Assembly: GCA_021495925.1 (NCBI GenBank)
Contig: JAKEKT010000019.1
Location: 310,001-374,000, forward strand
Origin: Diplodia intermedia
Lineage: Eukaryota; Ascomycota; Dothideomycetes; Botryosphaeriales; Botryosphaeriaceae
DNA length: 64,000 nucleotides
Direction of reading: 5' to 3'
Within the stretch, counting starts at the first letter, position 1. The number at the start of each line of letters is the position of its first letter. The translations under genes and the position numbers were made by a program. Positions 23,776 through 35,581 of the stretch are shown here, in pieces. Under the pieces are notes generated by a model. That model saw only the letters and a program-made list of their open reading frames with translations. It was not told the DNA's origin and did no database searches.

Positions 23776-24815
23776 CTATCTCCACAGTGTCCACTCATTG
23801 GCCCTTTGGGGGCTATCCAGAGGTACGCACTCGCTGTCCTCTTGCGGTGGGAAACCCTTGAATTTCCGCACCGTCCTCATCAACCTCCCCGGATGCATCA
23901 CAGCCAAGACAACCGTGACCAAAAACATTAAAGCCGCATCGAAGATATACATGGGCGCCTCCGACTGCGCAATCTTCTGGCTTTGATCAGCGAACTCGGC
24001 AATTCGATATGAGTTTCTGACCAGCACCAAGCCACTCGCAATGTACAGCACCCACATGCTCCTCCTCCACAGCACCTCCACACCCGGCCTGGACGAGATG
24101 GGCGTGGGCTCCCTGTTTGTCCTGAGATGGAAGGTGGCAGCCATGACGATGAAGAGGATGAAGACGACGAGCTGGAAGACGAGGCCGCCGAGGACGATGT
24201 GCATGCCCTGCGCCGCGCCGGCCGCGTCGCCCGAGCCCTGCATGGCGGAACCGAAGATCTGCATGACGAAGCAGGCGACGTCGACGAGGATGTAGAGCTT
24301 GCTGGTCCACTTGGTGCGCATCACCGCGTGCTGCTCGGCATCGAGCGTGCGGATGACGCGCCCCAGCGTCATGTAGATGGTCGCGGCGAGAAAGGGAGGC
24401 GAGGCGAGAATCAGCATGAGCTGCAGGATGTACGGCCCCACGGCGCGCTGGTTGTTGTGCGCTAGCGTGCGCCCGTAGTAGCCGAATGCTTCGCCTAGGA
24501 GGGTTTGGTTGTGAGCTTGTGGGTTCAGAGCTGCTGGATCTGGAGAATGAGAGGGGAGAAGGAAGGGTTGGTAATTCAATATGGTGGAGTTGGGGGTCGG
24601 GGGTCTGGGCGTATGAGGTCCGGATTGGACGCACCAACGCAGCCAAGGACTAATGGTATGAAGAACCATGCCCGGAGATAGATGAGGTATATGAAGTGGA
24701 AGGCTCCAGCGATGGCGAAGAGGACAATGAATGCCCAAGCTGCTGAGGAAGAAGGGTTGTAAACGAACAGGTCGAAGGGGGCATCGCCGCGAGCGACGAG
24801 AGTTGACTCGCTCAT
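23776..24815 (-). CDS. RTA1-family (RTM1/RSB1-like) seven-TM membrane protein
   Basis: Two exons (24635-24815 and 23776-24494, reverse strand) give 299 residues. The junction restores GCVG-EAFGYYGRTLAHN, a typical RTA1 signature. Seven hydrophobic helices can be counted, with the family motif around LYILVDVACFVMQIFGSAMQ in the middle and a polar C-terminus. Members of this fungal family confer resistance to azoles, 7-aminocholesterol or long-chain bases, probably by affecting lipid translocation or signalling. The exact substrate is unknown. The intron is 140 nt, longer than most here. Confidence 0.9.
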
Positions 24816-25285
24816 TGTGTTCAGGTCCAAGGGAGGGTGTGTGAAGAGTTTGGAGAGAGTACTAGAAGCTTAGAGGTGCAGATATACTTCTTTCCTCTTG
24901 GACGCCTTGTTCTTGAAGCGCATTTTCGTATTGGGCGATTTTTCGTATACGGTATTCCCGGTTTGTGACGGCGTGGGAGAAGGTCAATGGCTGGCGATAC
25001 GTAGATTCTGGTGATACGCAAATTCAGCGAATACGAGAATAAACGTATCAACACCGGCGTTCTATTAGGGATAGTCTAGTGGTCCTGTGTAGCGCCACTG
25101 TTTTGCCTTGGACAATTATTGGGAAAGGGGTTTCAAATATTGAAGGCTGTCACAAAGTTCTCCGTCGCTGGCTTCCCATCCTTGACATATTCCAACCGGG
25201 GCCGGTATCTCTTCATTTTTCATTAACAAGCTACTCGTTCTTGCCATTTCAATACCCAAAAATCGAACTAAAGTTGGCTGGCGTC
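24816..25285. other. Intergenic: RTA1-like promoter and hydrolase 3' region
   Basis: This is 470 bp on the minus-strand tandem pair. AT-rich short motifs GATACG/AATACG recur at 24950-25050. No gene is seen. Confidence 0.5.
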
Positions 25286-26527
25286 TCATTCAACGATACT
25301 TTTGACGAAAGAAACGACGGCGCCTCGTCCATCAGGCTTGCTTGTGACGTCGTTATGAAGAGCTCCGAGGACATTTCTACGACGAACGTCAAGTCTCAAT
25401 TCCTCGCATAGGCTGTACAGGTACTGCGCCTGACTTCCGGGCACAATCTCGTCTCGCGCGGCGGTGACTATCTGTATTGGTAGCTTTTGATGACCTTTCA
25501 AAGCCGCAATAGTACGGAGTGCTCCCTCATTGTCCCACCAATTCCGCAAGAAAGGCCAAAGGTATCGGTAAGGGAGCCATTTCTGAGGGTAGAGGGCAAG
25601 AAGCATCTCTTTGATGCCGATGAAGGGAGTCTCGAGAATGATTCCGCAAACTGCCAACTGCTGATTGGGGTTCGGCGAACGGGATGCTGACCTGAGTTGC
25701 CTGGCTACTAAGTCTGCTGCCACACCTGCTCCAAGACTATGGCCCCAGAGGATGACCTGAGCACCGGGGTGGTTCTGCTCAACCCACGCTAGAGTGGCTT
25801 GAGCGTCTTGCTCGATGCCTCTCTGAGAGGCTTTGCCCTTGGAGGTCCAGTACCCGCGGTAGGATAAGGCGACAATACTATACTCTGGGCGATTCGCCGT
25901 CGAACCTTCGTTTAGTGCTCTGAGAACTCTAGCCAAGTCCGGCAGACGTGGCGGCAGGGACGCTCCATTGCTGCTCGACATCAGCATATAAGAGTTCGGG
26001 AAAAGCTGCTGCACGTACCCTTGAAAGTAGATGACCACAACTCGTCGCGGGATGGTTTCCAAAGCTTCACGCGGGGCATCTTTCGGTGGTATCCTACCTA
26101 GGCACAGAGATAATCTGGTTCCGTCTAGAGACTTGATCCTTCTCTCTTCCCACTGGACAGGTCTACAAGCGGCAGCGTAATCCTCCATCTTCTCCGAACG
26201 AGCAAAGGGAGGCATGTAAGGCATGTAGATGAACTTGTTTTGGAAGACAATTGTCATGATGATCTTGTACGACCAAAGGCCGAGGAGGCAACTGAGGTAG
26301 ATCGCAGGCGGAATCAGGACTGTCGGCAGTGTCTCGGTGAACAAAGCGCGCCTTGCATGCTGGTGGCTTGCGACCAACGCAGGGCTGAAGAGTTTGCGTG
26401 GCCGGCACGCTCTGCACGGCATTGGCGGTGCATGCCTGGGCGATGAAAGAGCGTGTCTGGCCGGCGAGCAGTGTAGGGCCCTCACCATTTTGGGAGAGAC
26501 GGAGAGCGGGACGGAGGCGGTGCGCAT
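25286..26527 (-). CDS. Membrane-anchored alpha/beta hydrolase (ABHD12/Bem46-like)
   Basis: A single exon of 413 codons starts at the ATG at 26527 (Met-Arg-Thr-Ala-Ser). The N-terminus is basic and Ser/Ala-rich, then a hydrophobic anchor (VLIPPAIYLSCLLGLWSY) precedes the hydrolase fold. The nucleophile elbow is GHSLGAG near residue 262. The acid is the Asp in AARDEIVPG near 360 and the catalytic His is in GALHND near 389. The motif VALSYRGYWTSKGKASQRGI is typical of ABHD12/13-Bem46 proteins, which act on lipids or acylated proteins at membranes. The frame remains open upstream of this ATG and overlaps the neighbour's first exon, so a longer N-terminus cannot be excluded. Confidence 0.88.
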   Translation of the reverse strand: MRTASVPLSVSPKMVRALHCSPARHALSSPRHAPPMPCRACRPRKLFSPALVASHQHARRALFTETLPTVLIPPAIYLSCLLGLWSYKIIMTIVFQNKFIYMPYMPPFARSEKMEDYAAACRPVQWEERRIKSLDGTRLSLCLGRIPPKDAPREALETIPRRVVVIYFQGYVQQLFPNSYMLMSSSNGASLPPRLPDLARVLRALNEGSTANRPEYSIVALSYRGYWTSKGKASQRGIEQDAQATLAWVEQNHPGAQVILWGHSLGAGVAADLVARQLRSASRSPNPNQQLAVCGIILETPFIGIKEMLLALYPQKWLPYRYLWPFLRNWWDNEGALRTIAALKGHQKLPIQIVTAARDEIVPGSQAQYLYSLCEELRLDVRRRNVLGALHNDVTSKPDGRGAVVSFVKSIVE

Positions 26528-26873
26528 TGTGTCATTGGCAACAGTCGACGAGAAGAGCACTCGGGTGAGGTCTGGCCGGGTCACGGGCGAGCTCAGTCCA
26601 GACAGGTTCCAGTTGGCGGCGCACGGGCGGAGCGGTGATGGCGGCGTGGTTGCGGGAGGCAGGAGGGATCCCCGGACCCCTTGGACAGTGCGCGACGCCA
26701 GCTCGCAGCTTTCCGAGATCACAGAGCTCGACGAAAGCTTCCAATATCCATTGCTGCCCTCCTTTCCACCCATCTCTGCCCTCCAGCCCTCTTTGTTCCT
26801 CGACAAACTCCGCCTACATCGCCGCCACTTGCTCGAGACCCTCCCCAATCGACATTCGCGATCCTCCGCCAAG
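26528..26873. promoter_or_regulatory. Short bidirectional promoter, hydrolase / Mpv17-like gene
   Basis: Only 346 bp separate the two divergent start codons, so both genes must share this control region. It is GC-rich. No TATA box stands out. Confidence 0.5.
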
Positions 26874-27814
26874 ATGCTCCGCTGGTTCGTCTGCCGTCGT
26901 CGCCTAACCCCAGTCGTCGGCACTTGAAGCTGATAGCAACATGCGTACAGGTACCAATTGAAGCTCGCTCAGCGCCCGCTGCTGACCCAGAGCGTCACTA
27001 CCGCTGTATGCTCCCTTTCCCCCAGCCGCTCCAATCTGCGCAGCCACACCGCCAAGTGCCCCTTCTCTGCGACCGCGTCGAGATTTCCGCCGGAACCTGT
27101 ATGCACGGAACAGTATGGGCTGACGGGCACGGCACGTCTTGTAGATTCTCTTCGCGACCGGCGACACCATGGCGCAGCAAATCGTAGAGCGCAAGGGCGT
27201 GAAGAACCATGAGTGGGATCGCACCGCCCGCATGGCCGCCTACGGTGGTGGTAAGTGATGCCCCAGCGCGCAAACTTCTCAATTCGCCACTGCCGATCAG
27301 CAGAGTCCTGACGTGCCGTCACTTTCACAGCCATCTTCGGCCCGGCCGCGACGACGTGGTTCAAGGCGCTGCAGCGCATCCAGTTGAAGTCGACCAACGG
27401 CACCATCCTGGCCCGTGTCGCCGCCGACCAGCTGCTCTTTGCCCCCACCAACATGTGTCTTTTCCTGTCGACCATGGCCGTGCTCGAGGGCGGCAAGCCG
27501 AAGGACAAGCTCGAGTCGACCTACTGGCCCGCCCTCAGCAAGAACTGGATGGTCTGGCCCTTCGTGCAGGTCGCCAACTTCAAGTTCGTCCCGCTTGAGC
27601 ACCGCGTGCTGCTGGTCAACGTCATTTCTCTCGGTGAGTGAAGCTATTTCTGGTGTGGGGCGATAAGGCGAGAAAGAAAGGCGGTGCGGACTTAGCGAGT
27701 GCTAACGCCGGGATTCTAGGCTGGAATTGCTACCTCAGCTTCCTCAACAGCCAGGGCGGCGCCGCAGCCACTGGCACCGAGGCTGGCTCTTTGGCCGCCG
27801 AGAAGATGGAATGA
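26874..27814 (+). CDS. Mpv17/PMP22-family protein (Sym1-like)
   Basis: Five exons (26874-26884, 26951-27005, 27145-27250, 27331-27633, 27720-27814) join in phase into 189 residues. The first coding exon is 11 nt (MLR plus two bases of Trp). Spliced, the N-terminus reads MLRWYQLKLAQRPLLTQSVTTA-ILFATGDTMAQQ, the classic Mpv17 start. The family signature runs through WPFVQVANFKFVPLEHRVLLVN and ends WNCYLSFLNSQ. Four short membrane helices are predicted. Yeast Sym1 lies in the inner mitochondrial membrane and supports growth under heat and ethanol stress; related proteins occur in peroxisomes. Confidence 0.94.
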
Positions 27815-30444
27815 GCAATGCCTCTTCACCGGGACCGACAACCCACTGCCCCGCTGCGTCGGAGCGTTCCGTGCGGCCGAGACAATGCGCATGGCGAAGG
27901 CGTACGTCAGCCGCGAACAGAGACCAAGCCTCACGGGGAAGCTGTGATGTTTCAGAAAAGAACGAAAAGACCAACTGTAAAGTGTCCATGCAGAGGAATA
28001 GATGACCAGCGGGGGGGAAAGGGTTAGAAGGGGAGGTCCGATTGGCATCGGATCCTGCTGGCGGCGCAGCTATAGCTTCATGGTCCGTGCCAGGCTTGCG
28101 GCGGTGGTGCGGCACGGCGCGGGTCTTGCTCGTTCTCGGGATTCCGGCCCCTAGCGGTTGCAAGGGTTGCGTTGGTGTATCAGACTCTCCTCCGATTTCT
28201 CTCTTCACATTGTTATCTTTCGGCTCTATATGATTTCCTGTCCTTCATATGCCCTTTTGCGCACTGTTTCGGCAAGAGCGGCACGGGTCACTCGGTAGCC
28301 GCGACAGCTGAGACAAACCCACACAGCAAAAGCAGCAAAAGCGATCTCCGTTCGGCATCGCCGAAGGGGGCCCGCTCCGCTTTCCGTAACCATGGCTGCG
28401 GTGTTCTGCTTTGCTGTGGAGCTCACTCTTTTTTCTTGGCATCGCCCCTCCATCACACCGACTCCCCGATTGTAACAAGCAACAACATGAAAAAGAAAAG
28501 GATCATTACTTAGAAAGGACCCCCTAGGACCTCGGTCAGCACCTGTATATAGACGGATAAACGTAAGACAAGACACATAGATCAGAAAAGAAGTGTTCCT
28601 CGCTGCAGACGGAGAGGTCCTTGATCGTTTCGGCGAGACCGGAATCAGTATTCAATTTCATCACTGGCTAAGCAGCTGATGATACCCAAATTAACAGACT
28701 ATCCGCCCGTTTGTCGGATTGGTCGGACCGATCTCTCGCCCTAGGTACGGGGCTGATGATTCAGTGGTGTGTTCCCTCCGAGTCACCTTTGCCATGGTAG
28801 AGATAGTCTTGCTTCCTTATTCTCCTCATGCAAAAGCCCTTCAGCCCTACCAATAAGCTCAACAAGGTTACTCAGCTTACCCGTGCGTCCCAATTCCCCA
28901 GCGCATAGTCCACTTCTCCGTTCCCCCCGGAAAAGCTTCAGCCAGGCTTTAAAAGCGTGGATCCATAAACAAAAGAAGACGAGCTCAAGGATACACTGCA
29001 CCTAAAACAATGACTTGAACACGTGTGCAGCCTTGTTTGTGTGTGCGCGCGCACATATGAAAACTTAATGAAGGACCTACGGTGAGCCGGGAAGCAGCAG
29101 AAAAAGAAACACGGACAAAACATGGCTTGAGCGCCCGGCCCCCACCCGCCCACCAGCGGCCGGACCCTTCTCCTCACCATTATTCTCGGGAAACTGCAAT
29201 GGCCATTTCGCTCTGTGCTGCGTAGAGCGAGATAGGAAAGCAGGGACGGGAAAGAAGGAGGAAAAAATAGAAACGCGGCATCTTCCTGAGCCTTTTCCTT
29301 TCCTGTTCCTAACCGCCGCCGATCGACCAGGCACAGGCCGGCCATCTTCCATGCGATGACATGTATGATGTGCACATCACTTCCCCCTCTAAACAAGGCA
29401 CACAGCCTGCGTAGGTACCTGAGTCAAGTCCGCCGGCTCGGCCGAATGATTACTTTCGCCCAAGAAGCGCTTGCTTTCGTGAACGTTAGGGGACGAAAAC
29501 AATGAAGAGCGACGTGATGCATCACTAGTGACAAAAAAGTGGGGGGTCGCCCCAGCCGTTGCAAGACCGAGGGTGGTCGACTTTAATGCGACCAAGCTTT
29601 CTAGCATTTGGCCCTGGATAGGCTGAATGCGCTTGGGTATGGTCAATCAGTAAGGGAAATATGACGGTGTAAAAATTGATGTTTGTCTCCTCCGAAGTTC
29701 TTTGATTACGTAGATGTAGCGGTACCAAGCTCGTACCGCATCAATCTAGCTTCTTTACACGACGGAAAGGTCGGATGAAGGGCGAACCAAAATTGGGACG
29801 GATGTGCGGGTTTGCGTGGTAATGAAAGGCACGTGGGCCTTGAGATGCAATTTGCCAGGATGACGAAACCCCCCGTCTCACAGGAGCATGGACTTCGTGA
29901 CATGGCTGACCTATAATAAGAAACATGCACACACTGCAGCCAGCGGGCAGTAGGAGAGTGGGTATGAGTACTATGCAAGAAAAAAGAAAAAAGAAGCAGC
30001 ATCAAAAGGGAAGTTGTCAAGGGAAGAGATCGGCCGTGGTCGAAAACTCTTGCGGTCGGCAGTATGCCTTTCAGTCCGCTTGTTAAAATCAAGTAACACA
30101 GAGCCGGGAAGAGCAAAAGGCCGACAAAATCAAGAAGATCCTGGTATCCCTCCCGTAAAAAAAAAAAAAAAGAATCCAGCCCACGAAATCTCCTCTCCCC
30201 AAGCCCAACGCTCGGTCGGATCGAATTTGGTGGTGCAATTAGTTTGCCTCCATATGGCAAACAATAGTGGCCGGTTTTCCCGATCTTCGCCTTTGTGCAC
30301 CACGTAACGCCGTCGCCGTGAGTTTCCCGTGTCCGGTTTAAACCCTAAAAGAAAGACTGAAAATCCATTGTACATGCTTTGATCGGACGTATCGAGTGAC
30401 CGCACCACCGTCTGCAGGGTGGCACAGAAGACACGATGAAATCA
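27815..30444. other. Long gene-free convergent region (2.6 kb)
   Basis: Both neighbours end toward this region. Open frames up to ~180 codons occur but show no domain, no consistent splicing and no coding bias. There are purine/pyrimidine runs and a run of 15 A near 30158-30172. It may contain long 3' UTRs or an unrecognised non-coding RNA; nothing specific can be supported. Confidence 0.5.
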
Positions 30445-31671
30445 TCAGTCAATCGTCATTCTTGCCGGCATGGGACCGGCAATTGCGGGCATCTCGGTCG
30501 TGTACTTGTGCTCCTCGAGATCCGGCACCTTGCGTTTCGCGATGTGCGGCTTGAGACCCTTGTTGAAGTTATGCGTGCACATGCAGGCAATGACGATGGT
30601 TACAAGCAACAAGAGGATGGTAATGACGGCGAAGGTGGTGAGCGAACGGCGGGCGGGTAGGTAATCTTGAACACGGCGGCTGTCGGTGCCGTACATGCGT
30701 ACAAGCTTGAAGAGGAAGTAGGCGAGCGCACCAAAGTAGATGGTCTGTGTATGAATTAGCGGACGCAGGGCGTAAAGTGTATCCGGCAAGACATACAATG
30801 ATGGCGGCCATGCCCAGTACATTCTCCTTCTGGGTCCAGTAAGCCGCGAGCAAGAGGAGAATGATGGTGATGGGAATGGCGGCGATGGTGAGGTAGAATT
30901 CAGCGTCCGTCGTGTTGCCGACGACGACAAGGAACTGCACGGTAAATCCCAGAAAGAAAAAGAAATCGAACTTCAGAAGGGCAATGTAGATCTGGAAGCC
31001 AACGTCAGCACGCGTGCATGCGCCAAATTTGGCACAGCTGTCCCTTGCTTACCTGATACGTCAGATACCTACGCTTCAGTCTCAGGTCGGCGCTGATGTG
31101 CTTGTAGATGGTCCAGGCGAATTCGTCATACAGCTTCCAGGCAACGAAGGACATGAGGATGGTGCCAAAGGCCATCAAGCAAGGCTCGACGACGAGGAAT
31201 GGCTTGATATCGTCCCAAAATTCCAGGTTGATCATGCTGTACTTCTTCAGTTCGGTGACGGCGTCCTGGATCTGATCCATTTGGATCGACGCATACACCA
31301 GGATGCCGATGTTGTAGATGCAGAGACCAATGACCTGGATGGTGTTCTTGAGGCGGAGCGCATCGTAGACTAGGACCATCTGGTAGATGTAGCCGAACAT
31401 GAAGACGGAAAGGTAGGTCGGAATGGTCTGCGCCTGGGGGAACTTGTTCGCATTCTTGTGCAGCGATAACTGGAACTTGGCGAAAATGTATCTGTAGCAG
31501 ACAGTCAGTGGTGAGGTCGCAAGGCTGCGCGTGAGCCGGGCTTCCGAGCCGGCTCCGCAGCCGTAATGTGGCCGAGGGCTAGACGTACGCTTCCAGCGCG
31601 AGGGCGACGATGGCCTGTAGTAATGCGGTGAGGAAGAACGCCCATGTCCACGTAGTCGTCGGTCGGTACAT
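30445..31671 (-). CDS. UPF0658 Golgi-type multi-pass membrane protein
   Basis: Four exons on the reverse strand (31589-31671, 31053-31491, 30797-30991, 30445-30744) give 338 residues. The start MYRPTTTWTWAFFLTALLQ and the following YIFAKFQLSLHKNANKFPQAQ, YLSVFMFGYIYQMVLVYDAL and YASIQMDQIQDAV match the fungal UPF0658 family named after a fission-yeast Golgi protein. About seven transmembrane helices are present. The C-terminus is hydrophilic (HNFNKGLKPHIAKRKVPDLE). Molecular function is unknown for the family. All splice borders are GT-AG and phases agree. Confidence 0.92.
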
Positions 31672-32749
31672 CTTGCTTGGTGTCGGGCGCACCCCCGGGG
31701 TCGCGGTGAGGCCTTCTCGATCGCGGTAGCCTCCTGGCAAAGTCTCGAGGGTGGGTGGCTGATATAGCCGGTCGATGCTCTGGCCTCCGAGGAGGGATGC
31801 GCGTGACTCGTGATGGTAAATTTTGACGGTGTTGTGCCGCCTCGCGCGGCTGGTGTGCGGAGGTTGTAAGAGAGGAGGCGCGGCGGGCGGTGCTGGGGAG
31901 TAGCAAGGCTGGCGCAGATTCGAGCCCTAACAGCTGCGGAAAGGCGACACAGGCCGGACGAATCGGTCGCGCGGCCTTGGGAGCTGTGAGTCGCGACACA
32001 CTCGGGCCAAGCGGACAGGCGACACAGCTGTGGGTTTGAGCGTGGCGCAGAAGCTCGAACGAGTGTTTCGCGTGGGCGCAGGCAATGCAAGGGATCGCGG
32101 GCGTGCGACGCTTCACGGCGACAACGGCGCAGCCGGGCGACGGCCGAGAGACAAATGGGCGGGTGAGCACGAGCGAAGGGCAGCGCTGTCCTGGGGGCGA
32201 CAACGCGGGCGTCACGGGGGGGTGGTAGCGATCGTCGAAAGGCGGGCGTGGGCGCCGAGTGGGATGGGGAGGTGGACGGAGATGGAAGCGGCTGCAGTAG
32301 GAAGATGCGGGAGGCCCTAGGGTTGGCGACGCGAGTAGCTTAAGGGTAGCCGGCGCGTGGGTTTGGGCCTTCAGGGCCGCAAGGCCACAAGGCGGAGGCA
32401 GTGGAGAACGCAGCTCTGGGCCCTCCGGGGCTTGGCCGGCGCCGCGCAGGAAGGCCGCCCGCCCGCTGCAGCTGGAGGCAGCAGCCGCGAGGCGCAGCCC
32501 GGATGACCTCACCGCTCGACGGGATGCAACCGCTCACGCTCACGCGCACGCGCACGACCAGAGTGCTGCGAAAAGGCCCTCGTTCTCTGCCTTGGTGCTC
32601 CCGCTACTGTACAGTGGCCCGCTGCGCCCCAGCCCGTCCCGCCGCAGCAGCCTCGCAGCCCTGCTCGGCCCCCCCGGCACGCCAAGCAGCCCAAGTCCGC
32701 CTGCCAACGCTCAGCGCCCCGTCTCCTGTCGCTCCTGCTCCCACCCGTC
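31672..32749. other. Intergenic: UPF0658 promoter region
   Basis: This is 1.08 kb, very GC-rich, with large but featureless open frames on both strands. It lies upstream of the UPF0658 gene and downstream of the rhodopsin-like gene. Confidence 0.5.
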
Positions 32750-34335
32750 TCACTGCACGCGCGTGTCCAGCTCGTATTTTACATGGATGCCGTCCCCCTC
32801 CAGGATCTGCACCTGGCTCTCGTTGTCGCCCTTGATGCTGCCGCTGCCGCTGCCGTCGTCGCTGCCACTCCTGCCCGCCGCGCTGCAGTGCGTCGTCACC
32901 GCGCTCTTGTTCGCCAGCCGCGAGTCGACGCTTGGCACCTTGATCCCGTTGTAGCTGCGCGAGCGCAGCGTCCGGCTCTGCAGCGCGAACGTGTCCTTGT
33001 GGTCAGAACTGCTGCCCATCTTGAAGACGGACGAGAACAGCGGCCGCAGGCACGCCGTGCACCCGCAAATTACAGCAATTCCAGCCTCGGCGTACGCCCA
33101 GATCACCAGGTTCACGACGCCATCTGCATGTCAGGGGTCAGCGCTGTCCGTGGTCCTGGGCCGTGGCTGATCGCCAGTTGTGTGGGGAAACGTACACAGG
33201 TAATCGTCGGTGGGATTCATGTAGCTAACGGTGTAGTTCAACCGGATCATTGCCGAGACGCTCGCACTATTCCAACGGTCAGCCCAGTCTCCCAACGGCT
33301 TCTTGTGTCCTGGGGGGTGTCTTACAAGACGCCGAGGCCAAGCAGTCCCACGACCGACATCTTAGTGTTCGAGTTCATCTTCACGTCCCAAAGGAGAGGT
33401 ATCGGCCTGGTTCTGTACTCAGCATTGCTCTGGATTGCACGTTCGGGATCCTTACAGTGCAGCGCAAAGCCAGTCGGTGACAATGTTAATGCCAGACTGA
33501 GTGAAGCTGACCACAGTGACGGCGAGTGACGGCAAGCATTTTGCGCCAGGTGTCGATGAATCCCAGTTGGCCCTATGCTGATATGAGCGTGGAACGGATT
33601 CTTCTCTCGCTTAAGAAACATACTGGATCGGGGTGCACTGCGACAACAGGAAGATGGTTGTGAAAGAAAGAGAGAGCACAATGGAGCCAATGATCACCCA
33701 TAGTCCGATGAGGTATAGTCGCTTTTGAGATGCAACGCGCACGAGCTGCAAGGCAATGCTGACTTTTGCAAACATGACAGAGATGCAAAAGAAAACCTGC
33801 GCAATGTAAAACCACTGTGAAATGGGTCAGTGGAGTCCAGAGACGACGGATTTCAGGACTGCGTCTAAGACGCAATACAGCAACCCCTCTTCGAGCTCAA
33901 GTGAAATGCGGGAGTAAGATCAAGGGAATATCGTTTTTACAAGGACACTGGAGCAGAGGCTAGTGCTCTTGCAATGAAGTCTCCTTTTGATACCCCGCTC
34001 CTAAAAGTCTGGCAACTTACTTTCAACGCAACCGCCTTTTCCTCTACTGTGGTTCGGTCGTCGTGCGCCCCAATTCCGGAGTTGGCAGCTGTCAAGGCGC
34101 TAATTGTGAACATGAGAAAGAATGGCTGTCTCAGTCAGTCATTGCGGGAGCAAGGAGGAGAGAGCAAGAGAAGAACAAAGTGGAGACACACCATAGACGT
34201 CAACATCATCCAGTCGTCCCATCCCCATTTCGCCGACGTGAGGCGAACGTAACACCGAAGGCCAAAGGAAACGAAAGCAGGGATGCACAGGATAATCACA
34301 GCCGCGGCCAGCTTGGGTGCAGCGTCGTAGAACAT
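32750..34335 (-). CDS. Pth11/rhodopsin-domain integral membrane protein
   Basis: Seven exons on the reverse strand (34192-34335, 34021-34125, 33624-33814, 33456-33572, 33326-33412, 33196-33266, 32750-33123) join in phase into 362 residues. Family signs of the fungal rhodopsin domain (SAT4/Pth11-like) are clear: LRCYVRLTSAKWGWDDWMML, NSGIGAH in the first loop, LSQCTPIQ-ANWD at the exon 3/4 junction and PIPLLWDVKMN. Seven transmembrane helices are spread over the exons. The C-terminal tail is Ser/Gly-rich and hydrophilic. Such proteins are numerous in Pezizomycotina; Pth11 is a G-protein-coupled sensor of surface cues, but most members have no known ligand. Confidence 0.9.
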
Positions 34336-35581
34336 GGTGGGTGCAGAGACAGGACGGAAGACGAGTGTGCGGCTTCACCAATGATTGTATAAAAGAAACA
34401 CCAAAATGAAGGGCGGCGGGCTGGCGGCGGATTACAGCCTGGTCAGGTCAGGGTTCAGAAGGAAAGTCAGGCAGCACTACCTATTTCAACACCAGGACAA
34501 GGAGTGGTCTCCACATCTGATATCTCTCCGCAGAACGCCACGATCCTAGTGCACACTAGATTTAAGATCCTACGCCATGGTCAAGAAGAAAGATCTTCCA
34601 AATTGCCTGTCCCTGGCGTCAACATCAAGACGCATCCCATCGATCAAGGAAAGGGAATGATCCAATGACGAAAGCCGGATGACCAGGCACACAGGCCACA
34701 TCGGGACGGGGAAAGCGGAGTTCCATCAGCCTAACGACGGGGATTGCTCATAAACAGTCACTACCACTGGTCCATTCAGAGATGCGGTTCGGGGGTGGCC
34801 GAACTAGCACTATGGTTAACCCCAAAAAGGTTAACCTGGGCCGGATGTCAGATCTGTCTGACAGCAACCTTCTCGAATTCCTTCTATGATCGTCTGGAGC
34901 TTGCGATGAGACTGGGCTGGACGCCGGTCTCATAGCTCCGCGTAGTGAGCCTTGATTGTTGACGGCGTAGGAAAAGCCCCTTGGCCTCTGGTCCGAAGGC
35001 CAGCATTAATGACGGCGGCTCGGCAGGGCGCGCGGCAGGCGAGTTTGACAGACGCTACGATCCGCGCGGGATGCGCACCCGACGGCCGTGGTGTAGCAGA
35101 AGAGAGAGCACATGCACGGTTCCTGGCCGAGTGCCTGTCACAGCGAAGATCAACGCCGCTCGTCCAGCCCTTTTCTTGGCATCTTCGGCCTGGCGAGTGT
35201 TCCCTGACCTTGCGCCTACCTCAACCTCCTGCAACATGGCTTCGGCCAACGTTCGCGCAGCGTTGCAATGATTGAGCTACACAAGCCACCGCTATGGGGC
35301 TTGGCTGCCCTTGGCCCTGTCAGGCATGCAACCGACAATTTCGGACCCTGCAGCGAACGCGCAAGCCCGATGTATCTCGAAATCACTCCCTCTAGCTGCA
35401 CGCTGCGCTGCTGTCAGGTGCCGGCCAACCGGGTCTGTCGGCAGCAGGGTGATTGTCTCTATTTTCCTAGTGCTCCGCGCAGATCGCACGCCACACCGCA
35501 AGCTTTGAAGGCATTCACTACTGCTGCGCGGATGATCAATGCCGAAAGCGGTTTGAATGCAGCAACCAGCGACGAGCAACT
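34336..35581. other. Intergenic with a cluster of small hairpins
   Basis: This is 1.25 kb between a start and a stop of minus-strand genes. At 34787-34863 three perfect inverted repeats follow each other: GTTCGG/CCGAAC, GGTTAACC/GGTTAACC and TGTCAGA/TCTGACA. No gene is supported. Confidence 0.45.

Noticed and set aside
31505..32512. A 335-codon reverse frame
   Set aside because: Its composition is Pro/Arg/Ser low complexity. It overlaps the first exon and promoter of the UPF0658 gene in another frame and has no domain.
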